Assembly: GCA_050485385.1 (NCBI GenBank)
Contig: JBJHBG010000062.1
Coordinates: 1-29,412 of the forward strand
Length of the DNA: 29,412 nucleotides
From: RECO01 sp050485385
Lineage (GTDB): Bacteria; Pseudomonadota; Alphaproteobacteria; Geminicoccales; Geminicoccaceae
Direction: 5' to 3'
Shown here piece after piece: positions 1 through 9,000 of this stretch; position 1 is the first letter of the stretch; each line of letters starts with the position of its first letter. Position numbers and translations under genes: made by a program. Under the pieces are notes generated by a model. It was not told the DNA's origin and made no database searches. It saw nothing but the letters and a program-made list of their open reading frames with translations.

Positions 1-1
1 T

Positions 2-49
2 GATGGCAACAAGCGCGACGCAACGCCGCCTGGGGAGGATGCTGCGTGA
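2..49 (+). CDS. 3' end of an unidentified upstream gene (partial)
   Basis: An open frame enters from the left edge and ends at TGA 47-49, reading DGNKRDATPPGEDAA. Its stop overlaps the GTG start of the next gene (GTGA, 46-49), the same coupling style used elsewhere in this window. The frame could be chance, because only 15 codons are visible. The product cannot be identified. Confidence 0.4.
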   Translation, partial: DGNKRDATPPGEDAA

Positions 50-1230
50 CCATGGCCGAGGCGCCCGCCACCGACCGAAGCGCCCATATGCTGGAGGCAG
101 CGCGCGTCCGGGCCACGGTGCCCGGCTTGGTGGCGCTCGCGGCGCGTGGTGCGTCGGTTCGGGTGTGGGCCTCGGGCGTGCGCGACCTGGAGAGCCGTGC
201 CCCCTGCACGCGCGACACCCTCTTCCGCATCGCTTCCCTGACCAAGCCCATGACCGCCGCAGCCGCCCTCATGCTGGTCGAGGACGGCGTCCTCGGACTC
301 GACGATGCGGTGGACCCCTGGCTGCCCGAACTCGCGCATCGGCGCGTGCTGCGCAGCCCCGAAGGCCCGCTCGACGACACCGTGCCCGCGATGCGGCCGA
401 TCACGCTGCGCGATCTGCTGACCTGCCGAATGGGACTGGGCGCGCTCTTCGCCGAGGCGGCCTCGCCCTTGGCCAAGCGGATGGCCGAGTTGGAGGTGGC
501 GCCGGGCCCGACCGCGTTCCGGCATGGTCCCGATGCCTATCTCGCCCGGCTTGCCACCCTGCCCCTCGCGCACCAGCCGGGCGCGCGTTGGCTCTACCAC
601 ACCGGGCTCGACGTCGCGGGCGTGCTGGTCGCGCGGGCGGCGGGGACGTCGCTCGGCGCATTCCTCCATGAGCGACTGTTCGGTCCCCTCGGGATGAAGG
701 ACACGGGCTTCACCGTGCCGACCGCCGAACGGCATCGTCTCGCCACCGTCTATAGCGTCGGTTCGAACGGCCGGCTCGGACGGTGGGAGGCCGGCGGCGA
801 CGACATCGGGCTGGAGGCGGGTGGCACGGGAGTGATCTCGACGGTCGACGACGTCCTCGCCTTCGGGCGCATGCTGCTGGAGGGCGGCGTCCACCGGGGC
901 CGGCGGCTGCTCGCGACCGACAGCGTTCGGTCGATGACCACCGACCAGCTCACGGCCGAGGAGAAGGCGGCATCTCCCTTCTTCCCCGGCTTCTGGGACC
1001 GCTTCGGCTGGGGGCTCGGTCTTGCCGTCGTCACCACGCCAGACGCCGTGTCGGCGACGCCGGGGCGCTTCGGCTGGTGGGGTGGGTACGGCACGACGTT
1101 CTTCGTCGATCCCACCAGCCGGGCCGTGGGGCTGCTGTTCTCTCAGCGGATGATGCGGGGCGCGGCCGACACGGCGCTCGGCGACGAGTTCCTAGCCGAA
1201 GTCTTCGCACATCAAGAGGAGTCGATCTGA
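46..1230 (+). CDS. Serine hydrolase, class C beta-lactamase/EstB-type esterase family
   Basis: A 394-residue protein of the beta-lactamase-related serine hydrolase family, whose members are mostly esterases or peptidases rather than true beta-lactamases. The nucleophile motif SLTK lies at residues 64-67, the tyrosine motif YHT near residue 184 (in place of YxN), and a third motif, WGGYG, near the C-terminus. These match EstB-like esterases. No signal peptide is obvious, so a cytoplasmic location is inferred. GTG at 46 is preferred because GGGGAGGA (32-39) is 6 bases upstream; ATG at 52 is the alternative. The stop TGA (1228-1230) shares one base with the next ATG, so the two genes are translationally coupled. 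The substrate is unknown. Confidence 0.85.
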   Translation: MTMAEAPATDRSAHMLEAARVRATVPGLVALAARGASVRVWASGVRDLESRAPCTRDTLFRIASLTKPMTAAAALMLVEDGVLGLDDAVDPWLPELAHRRVLRSPEGPLDDTVPAMRPITLRDLLTCRMGLGALFAEAASPLAKRMAELEVAPGPTAFRHGPDAYLARLATLPLAHQPGARWLYHTGLDVAGVLVARAAGTSLGAFLHERLFGPLGMKDTGFTVPTAERHRLATVYSVGSNGRLGRWEAGGDDIGLEAGGTGVISTVDDVLAFGRMLLEGGVHRGRRLLATDSVRSMTTDQLTAEEKAASPFFPGFWDRFGWGLGLAVVTTPDAVSATPGRFGWWGGYGTTFFVDPTSRAVGLLFSQRMMRGAADTALGDEFLAEVFAHQEESI

Positions 1231-1583
1231 TGAGCTACATCGACGGTTTCGTTCTCGCCGTCCCGACCGCCAACAAAGGGATCTTTCGCCAACATGCCGA
1301 GGCGGCGGCGCACGTCTTCAAGGAGCACGGCGCGCTTCGCGTCGTCGAGTGCTGGGCCGACGACGTGCCCGACGGCGAGGTCACCTCGTTCCCGATGGCG
1401 GTGAAGCGCCAGGACGACGAGACGGTGGTCTTCTCCTGGATCCTCTGGCCGTCGCGCGAGGTGCGCGACGCCGGCATGCAGAAGGCGATGGCCGACCCGC
1501 GCCTCCAGCCCGACACCAATCCCATGCCGTTCGACGGCAAGCGCCTGATCTACGGCGGCTTCCGGCCGCTCGTGGAGGTCTGA
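1230..1583 (+). CDS. DUF1428 family protein (YbaA-like)
   Basis: A 117-residue protein matching the DUF1428/YbaA family, a dimeric alpha-beta barrel fold with no established function. Recognisable family features are the start MSYIDGFV, the central VECWADDVPDGEVTSFP segment and the FDGKRLIYGGF end. The start is fixed by AGAGGA at 1215-1220 and by TGATG overlap with the esterase gene. The length is normal for the family. Such genes commonly sit beside VOC, SRPBCC and DUF899 genes, as here, but the joint role is not known. Confidence 0.88.
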   Translation: MSYIDGFVLAVPTANKGIFRQHAEAAAHVFKEHGALRVVECWADDVPDGEVTSFPMAVKRQDDETVVFSWILWPSREVRDAGMQKAMADPRLQPDTNPMPFDGKRLIYGGFRPLVEV

Positions 1584-1588
1584 GCGCG

Positions 1589-2482
1589 ATGCAGAAAATC
1601 GTTCCCCACCTCTGGTTCGACGGCGACGCCGAGACCGCGGCCAAGCTCTACACCGAGCTGATCCCCGGCGCTGCGATCGGCCGCGTCACGCGCTACGGCA
1701 AGGCGGGCTTCGCCCAGCACGGCCAGCCCGAGGGCCGCGCGATGACCGTAGAGGTCGACCTCGCGGGCACTCGCATGGTCCTCTTGAACGGCGGACCCCA
1801 CTTCCGCTCGACTCCGGCCGTCTCCTACGTCGTCACGCTCGAGGCGGCGGCCGACGTGGAGCGTGCCTGGGCCGGCCTGGCCGAGGGCGGTACGGCCCTC
1901 CTCCCGCTCGGGGCGACCCCCTGGAGCCCCAACTACGGCTGGCTGCAGGATCGATTCGGCGTGTCCTGGCAGATCGTCCAGGGCTCGGGCGGCGGCACCG
2001 TCACGCCTTCGCTCCTGTTCACCGGCCAGGTGGCGGGCCAGGCGGAGGCGGCGATCGCACACTATACGGCTGTCTTTCCGACCTCCGAGCGCCTGGGCGT
2101 CCGGCGTCACGAGGGCGACGGCAAGGACGCGCCCGGCACGCTGAAACATGCCGAGTTCCGCCTGTTCGGCCAGCGCTTCATGGCGAGCGACAGTGCCTTG
2201 GAGCACACCTTCGGCTTCAGCCCGGCCAACTCGTTCCTCGTGCTCTGCGCGGACCAGGACGAGGTCGACCGTTACTGGCAGGCGCTGTCGGCCGTGCCCG
2301 AGGCCGAGCGCTGCGGCTGGCTCGCCGACCGCTTCGGTGTCTCCTGGCAGATCGTTCCGCAGCGCTTCGTCGAGCTGATGGCCGACCCGGACGCCACCAG
2401 GGTCGCCCGTGTGACAGAGGCCTTCATGGCGATGGGCAAGCTGGAGATCGCGGCCCTGGAACGGGCCGCCCATCACGGATGA
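1589..2482 (+). CDS. Double-domain VOC family protein (PhnB-like)
   Basis: A 297-residue protein made of two tandem PhnB-like (glyoxalase/bleomycin-resistance superfamily) domains. The first spans about residues 1-135 and the second about 140-280. Both end in the same block: GWLQDRFGVSWQIV in the first and GWLADRFGVSWQIV in the second, a clear internal duplication. Most PhnB-like proteins have one domain that dimerises; here the pair is fused. The family is often auto-annotated as 3-demethylubiquinone methyltransferase, which is not supported. The start lies 5 bases after the DUF1428 stop. Substrate and metal use cannot be told from sequence. Confidence 0.85.
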   Translation: MQKIVPHLWFDGDAETAAKLYTELIPGAAIGRVTRYGKAGFAQHGQPEGRAMTVEVDLAGTRMVLLNGGPHFRSTPAVSYVVTLEAAADVERAWAGLAEGGTALLPLGATPWSPNYGWLQDRFGVSWQIVQGSGGGTVTPSLLFTGQVAGQAEAAIAHYTAVFPTSERLGVRRHEGDGKDAPGTLKHAEFRLFGQRFMASDSALEHTFGFSPANSFLVLCADQDEVDRYWQALSAVPEAERCGWLADRFGVSWQIVPQRFVELMADPDATRVARVTEAFMAMGKLEIAALERAAHHG

Positions 2483-2495
2483 GTGGAGCACCACG

Positions 2496-3233
2496 ATGCA
2501 ACCGAAAATCGTGTCGCGCGAGGCATGGCTGGAGGCCCGGCTCGCGCATCTGGCGAACGAGCGTGCGCTGACGCATGCGCGCGACCGGCTCTTGGAGGAG
2601 CGGCGCGCCTTGCCCTGGGTGCGCGTCCAGACCGCCTACGCGTTCCAGGACGAGGACGGCCAAGTGGGGCTGGCGGACCTGTTCGACGGCCGCAGCCAGC
2701 TCTTCGTGCAGCACTTCATGCTGACCCCCGGCTCGGACCACGTCTGCGACGGGTGCTCGATCACGGCGGATCAGGTGGATTCCGCGCGCCAGCACTTCGA
2801 GCATGCGGATCTGAGCTTCGTTGCCGTCTCGCGCGTGCCACTTCAGCGCATCCTCGAGGTGAAGCGGCGGATGGGCTGGCGCTTTCGCTGGGTCTCCTCG
2901 GCCGAAAGCAGCTTCAACTTCGACTTCGGCGTCTCCTTTACGGACGAGCAGATCGCGGCCGGCAAGCCGCTCTACAACTACGGCACCACGCCCTTCCTGC
3001 ATCCGGACCTGCACGGTTCGACCGTGTTCGCGAAGGACGCCGAGGGCAACGTCTGCCACACCTATTCGGCCTATGCCCGCGGTGCGGAGAGCTTGTGCAC
3101 GCCCTTCCACTGGCTCGACATGACGCCCAAGGGCCGCAACGAGCAGGGCACGATGAGCTGGGTGCGGCTCAAGGACGAGTACGACGGGCCCGCGCATCGA
3201 GGCTGCTGCGGCAGCCCGCAGGCGGCGGAGTAG
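2496..3233 (+). CDS. DUF899 family thioredoxin-like protein
   Basis: A 245-residue protein of the DUF899 family, which has a thioredoxin-like fold but no proven activity. Family marks include an N-terminal helical region with WLEARLAHL, the block LFVQHFML followed by HVCDGCS (a CxxC pair), and the FDFGVSF segment. The C-terminus carries an additional CC pair (RGCCGSP). GGAG at 2485-2488 lies 7 bases before the ATG. It is separated from its neighbours by 13 and 7 bases, so it belongs to the same operon. A redox or detoxification role is inference only. Confidence 0.85.
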   Translation: MQPKIVSREAWLEARLAHLANERALTHARDRLLEERRALPWVRVQTAYAFQDEDGQVGLADLFDGRSQLFVQHFMLTPGSDHVCDGCSITADQVDSARQHFEHADLSFVAVSRVPLQRILEVKRRMGWRFRWVSSAESSFNFDFGVSFTDEQIAAGKPLYNYGTTPFLHPDLHGSTVFAKDAEGNVCHTYSAYARGAESLCTPFHWLDMTPKGRNEQGTMSWVRLKDEYDGPAHRGCCGSPQAAE

Positions 3234-3240
3234 CGCCGCC

Positions 3241-3666
3241 ATGACCGCCTTGCACGCGGCCGTCGAGGACGTTCTGGACGCCCTCGTCGCGGCCCACCGG
3301 GCGAAGGACGCAGCCGCCCTCGCCCGGCTCTACACGGCCGATGCCCGGATCGCCGACCTCGCGCCGCCCCTCGCGCGGCGCGGCTTCGACCGGCCTGCCT
3401 GCCAGGCGTGGTTCGACGGCTGGGAAGGCCCGGTCGACCTGGAGATGCGCGATCTCGACGTGGTGGATGGGGGCGACGTGGTCCTCTGCCACGGCCTTCA
3501 GCACACGCGGGCGCACCGATCTTCGGGTGAGACGGCCGCGTGGTGGTCGCGCTTCACGCTCGCCGTCGCCCGGACCGAGGCCGGCTGGCGCATCGTCCAC
3601 CACCACGATTCGGTGCCCTTCCACATGGACGGCAGTTTCCGCGCCGCCGTCGATCTTCACCCCTGA
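3241..3666 (+). CDS. SnoaL-like / NTF2-fold protein
   Basis: A 141-residue single-domain protein of the NTF2-like superfamily. It starts with a helix carrying VLDALVAAHRAKDAAALARLY, then has TADARIADLAPPL, and ends with RFTLAVARTEAGWRIVHHHD, the usual beta-sheet end of SnoaL-like or DUF4440-like proteins. These form small cone-shaped folds with a ligand pocket; family members include isomerases, cyclases and proteins of unknown role. It starts 7 bases after the DUF899 stop, with GGAG at 3227-3230. No catalytic residues can be assigned. Confidence 0.8.
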   Translation: MTALHAAVEDVLDALVAAHRAKDAAALARLYTADARIADLAPPLARRGFDRPACQAWFDGWEGPVDLEMRDLDVVDGGDVVLCHGLQHTRAHRSSGETAAWWSRFTLAVARTEAGWRIVHHHDSVPFHMDGSFRAAVDLHP

Positions 3667-3687
3667 CCACCTACCAAGGAGACCCCG

Positions 3688-4119
3688 ATGGCGGCCGACC
3701 AGGTGACGAGCCGACCCGATCCCGCCGTGATGAACGGCGTCATCCCCTATCTCTCCTTCGACGGCCGCGCCGCCGAGGCGGCGGCGTTCTATGCCGAGGC
3801 GTTCGGCGCCAAGGACCTCGGCCGCTTTCCGGACGAGGCGAACCCCGGCCGCATGATGCACGTGCAGGTGGAGATCAACGGCGGCTGTTTGATGATGACC
3901 GACTGCCGCGCACCCTGGGAGACCGAAGCGCCCAAGCCCGGCGGCTTCAACCTGATGCTCGTCGTCGCGGACGGCGACTTCTGGTGGCAGCGGGCCGTGG
4001 ACGCCGGCTGTACCGTGGTGATGCCGTTCGAAACGATGTTCTGGGGCGACCGCTGGGGCATGGTGCGCGACCCGTTCGGCTTCGAGTGGGCGATCGACGA
4101 GCCCGGATCGCAGGCGTGA
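3688..4119 (+). CDS. Single-domain VOC family protein (PhnB-like)
   Basis: A 143-residue PhnB-like VOC protein. It carries the typical start of this group (GVIPYLSFDGRAAEAAAFY), the central GGFNLMLVV block and the closing GMVRDPFGFEWAI. AAGGAG at 3676-3681 supports ATG 3688. The true domain begins at about residue 15, so an internal ATG (VMNGVIPY) is a possible alternative start. It is a second VOC gene in the operon, distinct from the double-domain one. Its stop TGA overlaps the GTG of the next gene. Function unknown. Confidence 0.83.
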   Translation: MAADQVTSRPDPAVMNGVIPYLSFDGRAAEAAAFYAEAFGAKDLGRFPDEANPGRMMHVQVEINGGCLMMTDCRAPWETEAPKPGGFNLMLVVADGDFWWQRAVDAGCTVVMPFETMFWGDRWGMVRDPFGFEWAIDEPGSQA

Positions 4120-4586
4120 GCGGCGGTCACGAACTGGCGCTCGACCGGCTGCTGGCGGCGCCGCGCTTGGCGGTCTGGCGCTGCTGGACCGAGCCGCGGC
4201 TGTTGCGGCACTGGTACGTGCCGGCGCCGTGGCGCCTCGCCGAGGTGGAGGTCGACGTGCGTCCCGGCGGCGCCTGCCGCTTCGTCATGCAGAGCCCCGA
4301 GGGCGAGACCCACCCCAATCTGGGCGTGTATCTGGAAGTGGAGCCGGAGCGGCGGCTGGTCATGACAGACGCCTATACCAGCGCCTGGGTGCCGTCGGCC
4401 AAGCCGTTCATGACGGCGATCGTCGAGCTGGCGGACGAAGCCGGCGGCACCCGCTACCGCGCCCGCTGCCGTCACTGGACCGAGGCGGATCGAGCGGCGC
4501 ACGAGGCGATGGGCTTTCACGACGGCTGGGGCCGCGCTGCCGACCAGCTGGAGGCCCTGGCCCGAACGCTCGGCACCGCTCAGTAG
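4116..4586 (+). CDS. SRPBCC family protein (AHSA1-like)
   Basis: A 156-residue protein of the START/Bet v1 fold, AHSA1 (activator of Hsp90 ATPase homologue 1-like) subfamily. Visible family marks are the opening LDRLLAAPRLAVWRCWTEP, the W-Y pair in LLRHWYVPAPW, VDVRPGGACRFVM, and the C-terminal FHDGWGRAADQLEAL. The GTG start forms GTGA with the previous stop, indicating coupling. The gene ends convergently, its last 7 bases overlapping the dehydrogenase gene on the other strand. Bacterial members bind hydrophobic ligands or act as accessory proteins; the role here is unknown. Confidence 0.83.
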   Translation: MSGGHELALDRLLAAPRLAVWRCWTEPRLLRHWYVPAPWRLAEVEVDVRPGGACRFVMQSPEGETHPNLGVYLEVEPERRLVMTDAYTSAWVPSAKPFMTAIVELADEAGGTRYRARCRHWTEADRAAHEAMGFHDGWGRAADQLEALARTLGTAQ

Positions 4587-5506
4587 CCGGCCTTGGGGTC
4601 GACCAGGCCCTCGGGCCGCTCGCCCTTGACCACGCGCGCCACGTTGGCCTCGACGAAGGGGACGAGGGTGCGGAGGTGGGTCGACGGCGGGTTGGCGACG
4701 TGGGGGGTGATCAGGACGTTGGGCAGGGTCCAGAAGGGGTGGCCGTCGGGCAGGGGCTCGGGCTCGGTGACGTCGAGGGCGGCACCGCCGATCCGGCCCT
4801 CGCGCAGGGCTTCGATCAGGGCGTCGTCGTCGATCAGCGAGCCGCGGGCGACGTTGACGATCCAGGCATGCGACGGCAGGGCCGCCAGCGCGGCGCGGTC
4901 GATCAAGGCCGCCGTGTCGGCCGTGGCCGGTGCGGCGAGGACCACGAAGTCGGCCACGGGCCAGACCTCGGCGAGGCGGGACGCATCGAGGTTACGGTCG
5001 GCACCGGGCACCTCGCGGCCGCTGCGGGTGACGGCGATGACCTGAGTGCGGAAGGGCTGCAACAGCTCGATCAGGGCGCGGCCGATGCCGCCGGCGCCGA
5101 CGATGGCGACGGTGGCGCCGCGCAGCTCGCGGCCCTCGGCGGCGGGCCCGTCCCAGGACGTGGTGCGGGCGCAGAGGTGGAGCTTGCGCACGCCGGCGAG
5201 CATCAGGGCAAGGCTGTGCTCGGCCACGGTCTCGGCATAGACGCCGCGGGCGCAGCCGAACAGGCGGCGGTCGTCGATGTTGCCGGCCGCGACCCAGGCC
5301 TCGGTGCCGGCGGAGCGCAACTGCACCCAGCGAATGCCCGGATGCAGCACCGCCTCCAGCTCACCCCCCGCCTTGCCGAGCCAGATCAGCCCCTCGGCCT
5401 CGGCCACCTCGGCAACGCTGCCGCCGCCCCGCGCCACGGCCTCGGCCATCAGCCCATGCCAGGGATGGTCCGAAGGCGCCACGGCGATGCGGCGGATGGG
5501 GTCCAT
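4580..5506 (-). CDS. D-isomer-specific 2-hydroxyacid dehydrogenase
   Basis: A 308-residue NAD(P)-dependent dehydrogenase that would interconvert 2-hydroxy acids and 2-keto acids. The Rossmann motif GAGGIG is at residues 137-142. The catalytic set is complete: Arg221 in NVARGSL, Glu250 in the EPLP motif and His269 in ITPHVAN. The ATG at 5506 is preferred because AGAGGAG lies just upstream on the minus strand and the family's start fits there; in-frame sequence further upstream is low-quality coding. It stands alone, convergent with the SRPBCC gene. It may reduce or oxidise keto acids made by the sugar-acid locus further right, but that link is only by proximity. Confidence 0.88.
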   Translation of the reverse strand: MDPIRRIAVAPSDHPWHGLMAEAVARGGGSVAEVAEAEGLIWLGKAGGELEAVLHPGIRWVQLRSAGTEAWVAAGNIDDRRLFGCARGVYAETVAEHSLALMLAGVRKLHLCARTTSWDGPAAEGRELRGATVAIVGAGGIGRALIELLQPFRTQVIAVTRSGREVPGADRNLDASRLAEVWPVADFVVLAAPATADTAALIDRAALAALPSHAWIVNVARGSLIDDDALIEALREGRIGGAALDVTEPEPLPDGHPFWTLPNVLITPHVANPPSTHLRTLVPFVEANVARVVKGERPEGLVDPKAGY

Positions 5507-5765
5507 GAAACGTCTCCTCTCGACGGTCAGAGGGGCCGCCACCGAAGCGCGGAAAAACCCCCAACCCATTGAATACAAAAATGAAAAACCCCCTGCCGGT
5601 TCGTTTCGACGGAGCGTTTTTCCGGCCACGACCCCACGCATAGCAAAGGGCCGCTCCCCTGGGCGACCCTTCCCCGCGCAGCCCCGCCACCACGGACCCC
5701 AATCCTACACCCACCCCACCACCCAACACCACCCCTCGCCGCCCGAAGGCAAGGAAGAAAAGCCC

Positions 5766-5785
5766 GCAAGGGGCACGCCCCTTGC
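5766..5785. terminator. Perfect hairpin left of the NTPase insert
   Basis: GCAAGGGG (5766-5773) and CCCCTTGC (5778-5785) form an 8-bp perfect stem around a CACG loop. Read on the minus strand the stem is followed by GGGC and then TTTTCTT, so it could be a weak terminator for minus-strand transcripts. It could equally be a REP-like element. No gene that it would terminate is visible immediately to the right on that strand. Confidence 0.4.
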
Positions 5786-5948
5786 ATCCCCATGACTTGC
5801 CTTGCAAGCTTCACCGTGGGCAAGCCTGAGCGGCCGCGCACTGGCCCGAAGGTGGCATCAGGCCGCGACTACGGCACGGGCGGTATGGGCGGGGAGCGGG
5901 GATGCAACTAACCAGCGGCGATGTCCGTATGTAGCGCCAACGCGCCCA

Positions 5949-5977
5949 TTGGCCAGCTATCGGCGAAGATGTACAAT
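5949..5977 (+). promoter_or_regulatory. Putative sigma-70 promoter of the STAND-like NTPase gene
   Basis: TTGGCC (5949-5954) and TACAAT (5972-5977) are separated by exactly 17 bases. The -10 box matches the consensus at 5 of 6 positions and the -35 box at 4 of 6. Transcription would start near 5984, giving a leader of about 50 bases before ATG 6035. An own promoter fits a single-gene insert. It has not been tested. Confidence 0.45.
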
Positions 5978-6034
5978 GTCCACAGACTACGCCGCTCATG
6001 GCCGTCCGTATTCCAGCCTCATACACCATAGCTC

Positions 6035-9000
6035 ATGCCGCCATTATTTGACCAACTTGCAACAATAAATAGAAGAGCCTTTCAATCTGCGGGCGCGCGG
6101 TACACCCCTATGCTCGACGCAAACGCGCCTAATCTGGAAATAGCGGACGCAATAGCATTTTTGCATGCACTCGCACTCTCCCCTGAGTATCAGCATCGCA
6201 TCCACGACCTCGCGCATGGGATACGAGACGCGTACCGTTCTCCGTCTCGCATGCTTCGGCGGGCTTTCTATCGGTGTGCAAAGAACCCAACCGCGCTCGC
6301 CGATCTACTTGATAAGCTGGCACTTACAACTCCTGGTAAAAGTGACGCGGTTCGCAAGAACATTCTTCGGACACTCTCCTTCTCGCGGGACAAGGTCCGA
6401 GCGGTCGAGCTAGCGCTCTACGATGAAGAAAGGAAACCTGCCGAAAAGCGGCGCGATCAAACTCTACGGTCGGCGGAACAGTATGACGCCCGTCGGGTCT
6501 CGGATGCGCTCTCGCGTATCTCTCAGTTTGTTGAATCTCCTGATTTTCGAGCCATCGGCAGCAATTTCGTGCTCATGCTCGGACCGTGGGGGATCGGGAA
6601 GACCCACTTTCTCTGTGATATCACTGCGGCACGCGAGCGCGCAGGAGCGCTGACGGTCCTAGTCCTTGCTCACACTCTTCCCGAAACCGGGAACCCGCTT
6701 GACGCAGTTGCCCAGGCCTCCGGGCTGGCAGAGACAGGCTCCGAGTTGTTGACCCTCCTCGACTTGGCGGCGAGAGAAACCGGAGGGCGCGCGCTTCTCA
6801 TCGTCGATGGCATCAACGAAGGCGACCGTGCTGCGTGGTCTGCGACCTTTTCCAATCTCAAGAGGCAGGTCGGCCGCTATGCACATGTCGCAATAGTACT
6901 CAGCTGCCGAACACCCTACGAACAAAAGATGTTCACGAATTCTCAAATCGAAAGCGCTCTAACGTTTTCGCACCCTGGGTTTCAGGATATTGAAGTTGAC
7001 GCCCAGAGCGAGTTCTTTCGGTACTACAAAGTTCCATCGCCGCATGTGCCGCTACTCGCAGAAGAGTTCTCGCGTCCACTTTTCTTAAAGCTACTATGCA
7101 AGACCCTGCAAGGCTTCACGGAAGCAACGACCAAACGGAAAATCAATGAGTTTGCGTCGGGACATAAGGGGATGGCCAAGATCTTCGAGGATTTTGTGGT
7201 GCATATGTCCAAGCAAGTGGAGGGTGCGAGAGGCCTTCCAAATAAGAGCGTGTGGCGCCTCCTCAAAGGGAGCAAAAACGCGTCGTCGGGCAAGCTTGAT
7301 GGCATAGCCGTCGCGATGGCGGAGAAGGGGCGTGATTGGCTCACGCGAACGGAGGCGCTTGAGATCACGGCGGAGAAGATGGGGCTCTCGGAACCCAGTT
7401 CTGCCTCGTTGCTTGGTCTCCTTGTGGCGGAGGGCTTGATTGCTGAAGACCTCGTCTATACCGCGGGCGATTTAGTCGACGTGTACCGGTTGCCGTATCA
7501 GCGCTTTAGCGATCACCTCATCAGTCGGCACTTGCTTGAGCGCTATCTCAATACGTCGAGCGTCGAAGCAGTCCGGCGCTGCTTCTACAAGAACCGACCT
7601 CTGGGAAGGATCTTCGAGCTAGATCGCTGGGGTCACCAATACGCTCAGCCCGGTCTTGCCGCCGCCGTCATGCTTGAGTTCCCGGAGCGCATGAAGCGAG
7701 TTGCTCCGGAAGGCGAGCGTGAGCTGGTCTTCTATCTCCCACGGCAGCGACGGCAGATCAGTCCCCATGTGGACGGGTTCCTCGAAGGATTGATATGGCG
7801 CTCCAGTGAGAGTTTTTCAGAGCAAACGTACCACGTCATTAATGTTCTATTATCTCGCGGCTCTGAGTGGGTGCAGCGCAAGGCGCTTGATACGCTGCTG
7901 TGCCTTTCAACGAGGACGGCCCATGGGCCGCTCAGGGCGCGACTGGTTCGCTACCTCGACGGCCTCTCTCTCGTTGAGCGCGATCTCCGTTGGAGCGAAT
8001 TCTTGCGGGTGTCGGACGCATCGAGCAGTGCGCATCGCTTGCTTGGCTGGATTGAGAAGACCCGCGACCGTCGCACACCCCACCACGTTTCTGCGGTTCT
8101 GATCGAGGTCTTGGAGTGGTTGCTCACGACGACGAGCCGGCCACTCCGGGACCGAGCGACGAGGGCGCTCGTCCTCGAAGGGGAGAAGCACCCGGACATA
8201 CTGTTCTCTCGAACCATCGCGAGCCTCACGTGTAACGACCCGTACGTGCCCGAGCGCATGCTTGCTGCAGCATATGGGGTCCTCATGCGCAGTCGGACCG
8301 ACCGTCATGCCCGCTGGAGACAGCACTGCGCCCAATTTGCGCGAGACGTATACGATCAGCTGTTTGCGCAGCGCGCACCCGCCCGCACTAAGCACATTCT
8401 GACTCGCGAGTACGCTCTAGGTTGCATTCGGATCAGCCAGGAAGTCACCCCACGCTGCCTCGCTGAGCGCGACGAAGCCAGGCTCTTGCCACCATTCGGG
8501 CGGTACCGCTGGTCGATCCCTCCTGCGGGCCGCATCCTCGACGAGGAAGTCGCTGACGCGAAGAGCGCCGTCCATATGGATTTCGAAAACTACACCATCG
8601 GGAGACTTGTTGAAGGGCGACGTAACTACGATTTCGATCACAGAGAATATGTTGAGGTTCGACGCCAAATATTGTGGCGCATCCTGGATCTCGGATACAC
8701 ATCAGAGGCATTCAAGCAGGTGGACGCAGGGATAGCCCGCAGCGCTTTCCATCACGGCCGCGCGGACCGACCTGACAAGACAGACAGGTATGGCAAGAAA
8801 TACTCGTGGATCGCGTATTTCGAAGTTGCTGGTATGCGTCAGGAACGTGAGCGTGGCGATGTCTTGGCAAATGAACGCATCAGTGACATCGATATTGATC
8901 CGAGCTTCCCCGATGAACCGATGGTCTGGAATCCGGCGATTCTAGATGAAGTGTTGTTCGACGTGCCTTGCCCAGCCGAGTGGATCAGGAATGGCCCTAC

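Larger units (their letters stand above)
5507..6034. other. 528-base intergenic junction between core operon and low-GC insert
   Basis: This stretch separates the minus-strand dehydrogenase from the plus-strand NTPase gene. It contains an AT-richer patch at about 5560-5590 that may hold the dehydrogenase promoter (no convincing -35/-10 pair seen), a C- and A-rich low-complexity run at about 5690-5745, a perfect hairpin (5766-5785) and a good promoter before the NTPase gene (5949-5977). No convincing gene is seen on either strand. Composition drops in GC from about 5900 onward, so the left junction of the insert probably lies between 5790 and 5950. Confidence 0.6.

Noticed and set aside
46..1230. 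True beta-lactamase (antibiotic resistance) function for the first complete gene
   Set aside because: The YxN motif is altered to YHT, no signal peptide is seen and the third motif fits esterases; resistance is not supported.
1589..2482. Ubiquinone methyltransferase for the double VOC protein
   Set aside because: The old family label is misleading; there is no SAM-binding motif, only VOC/PhnB-like folds.
5690..5745. CRISPR-like or tandem repeat in the C/A-rich stretch
   Set aside because: No regular unit or spacers; only short runs of CACCC and ACC repeats of low complexity.
5802..6068. Short plus-strand open frame (88 codons) before the NTPase gene
   Set aside because: It starts at TTG without a ribosome site, overlaps the NTPase start and has no recognisable pattern; it crosses the composition junction and is probably chance.
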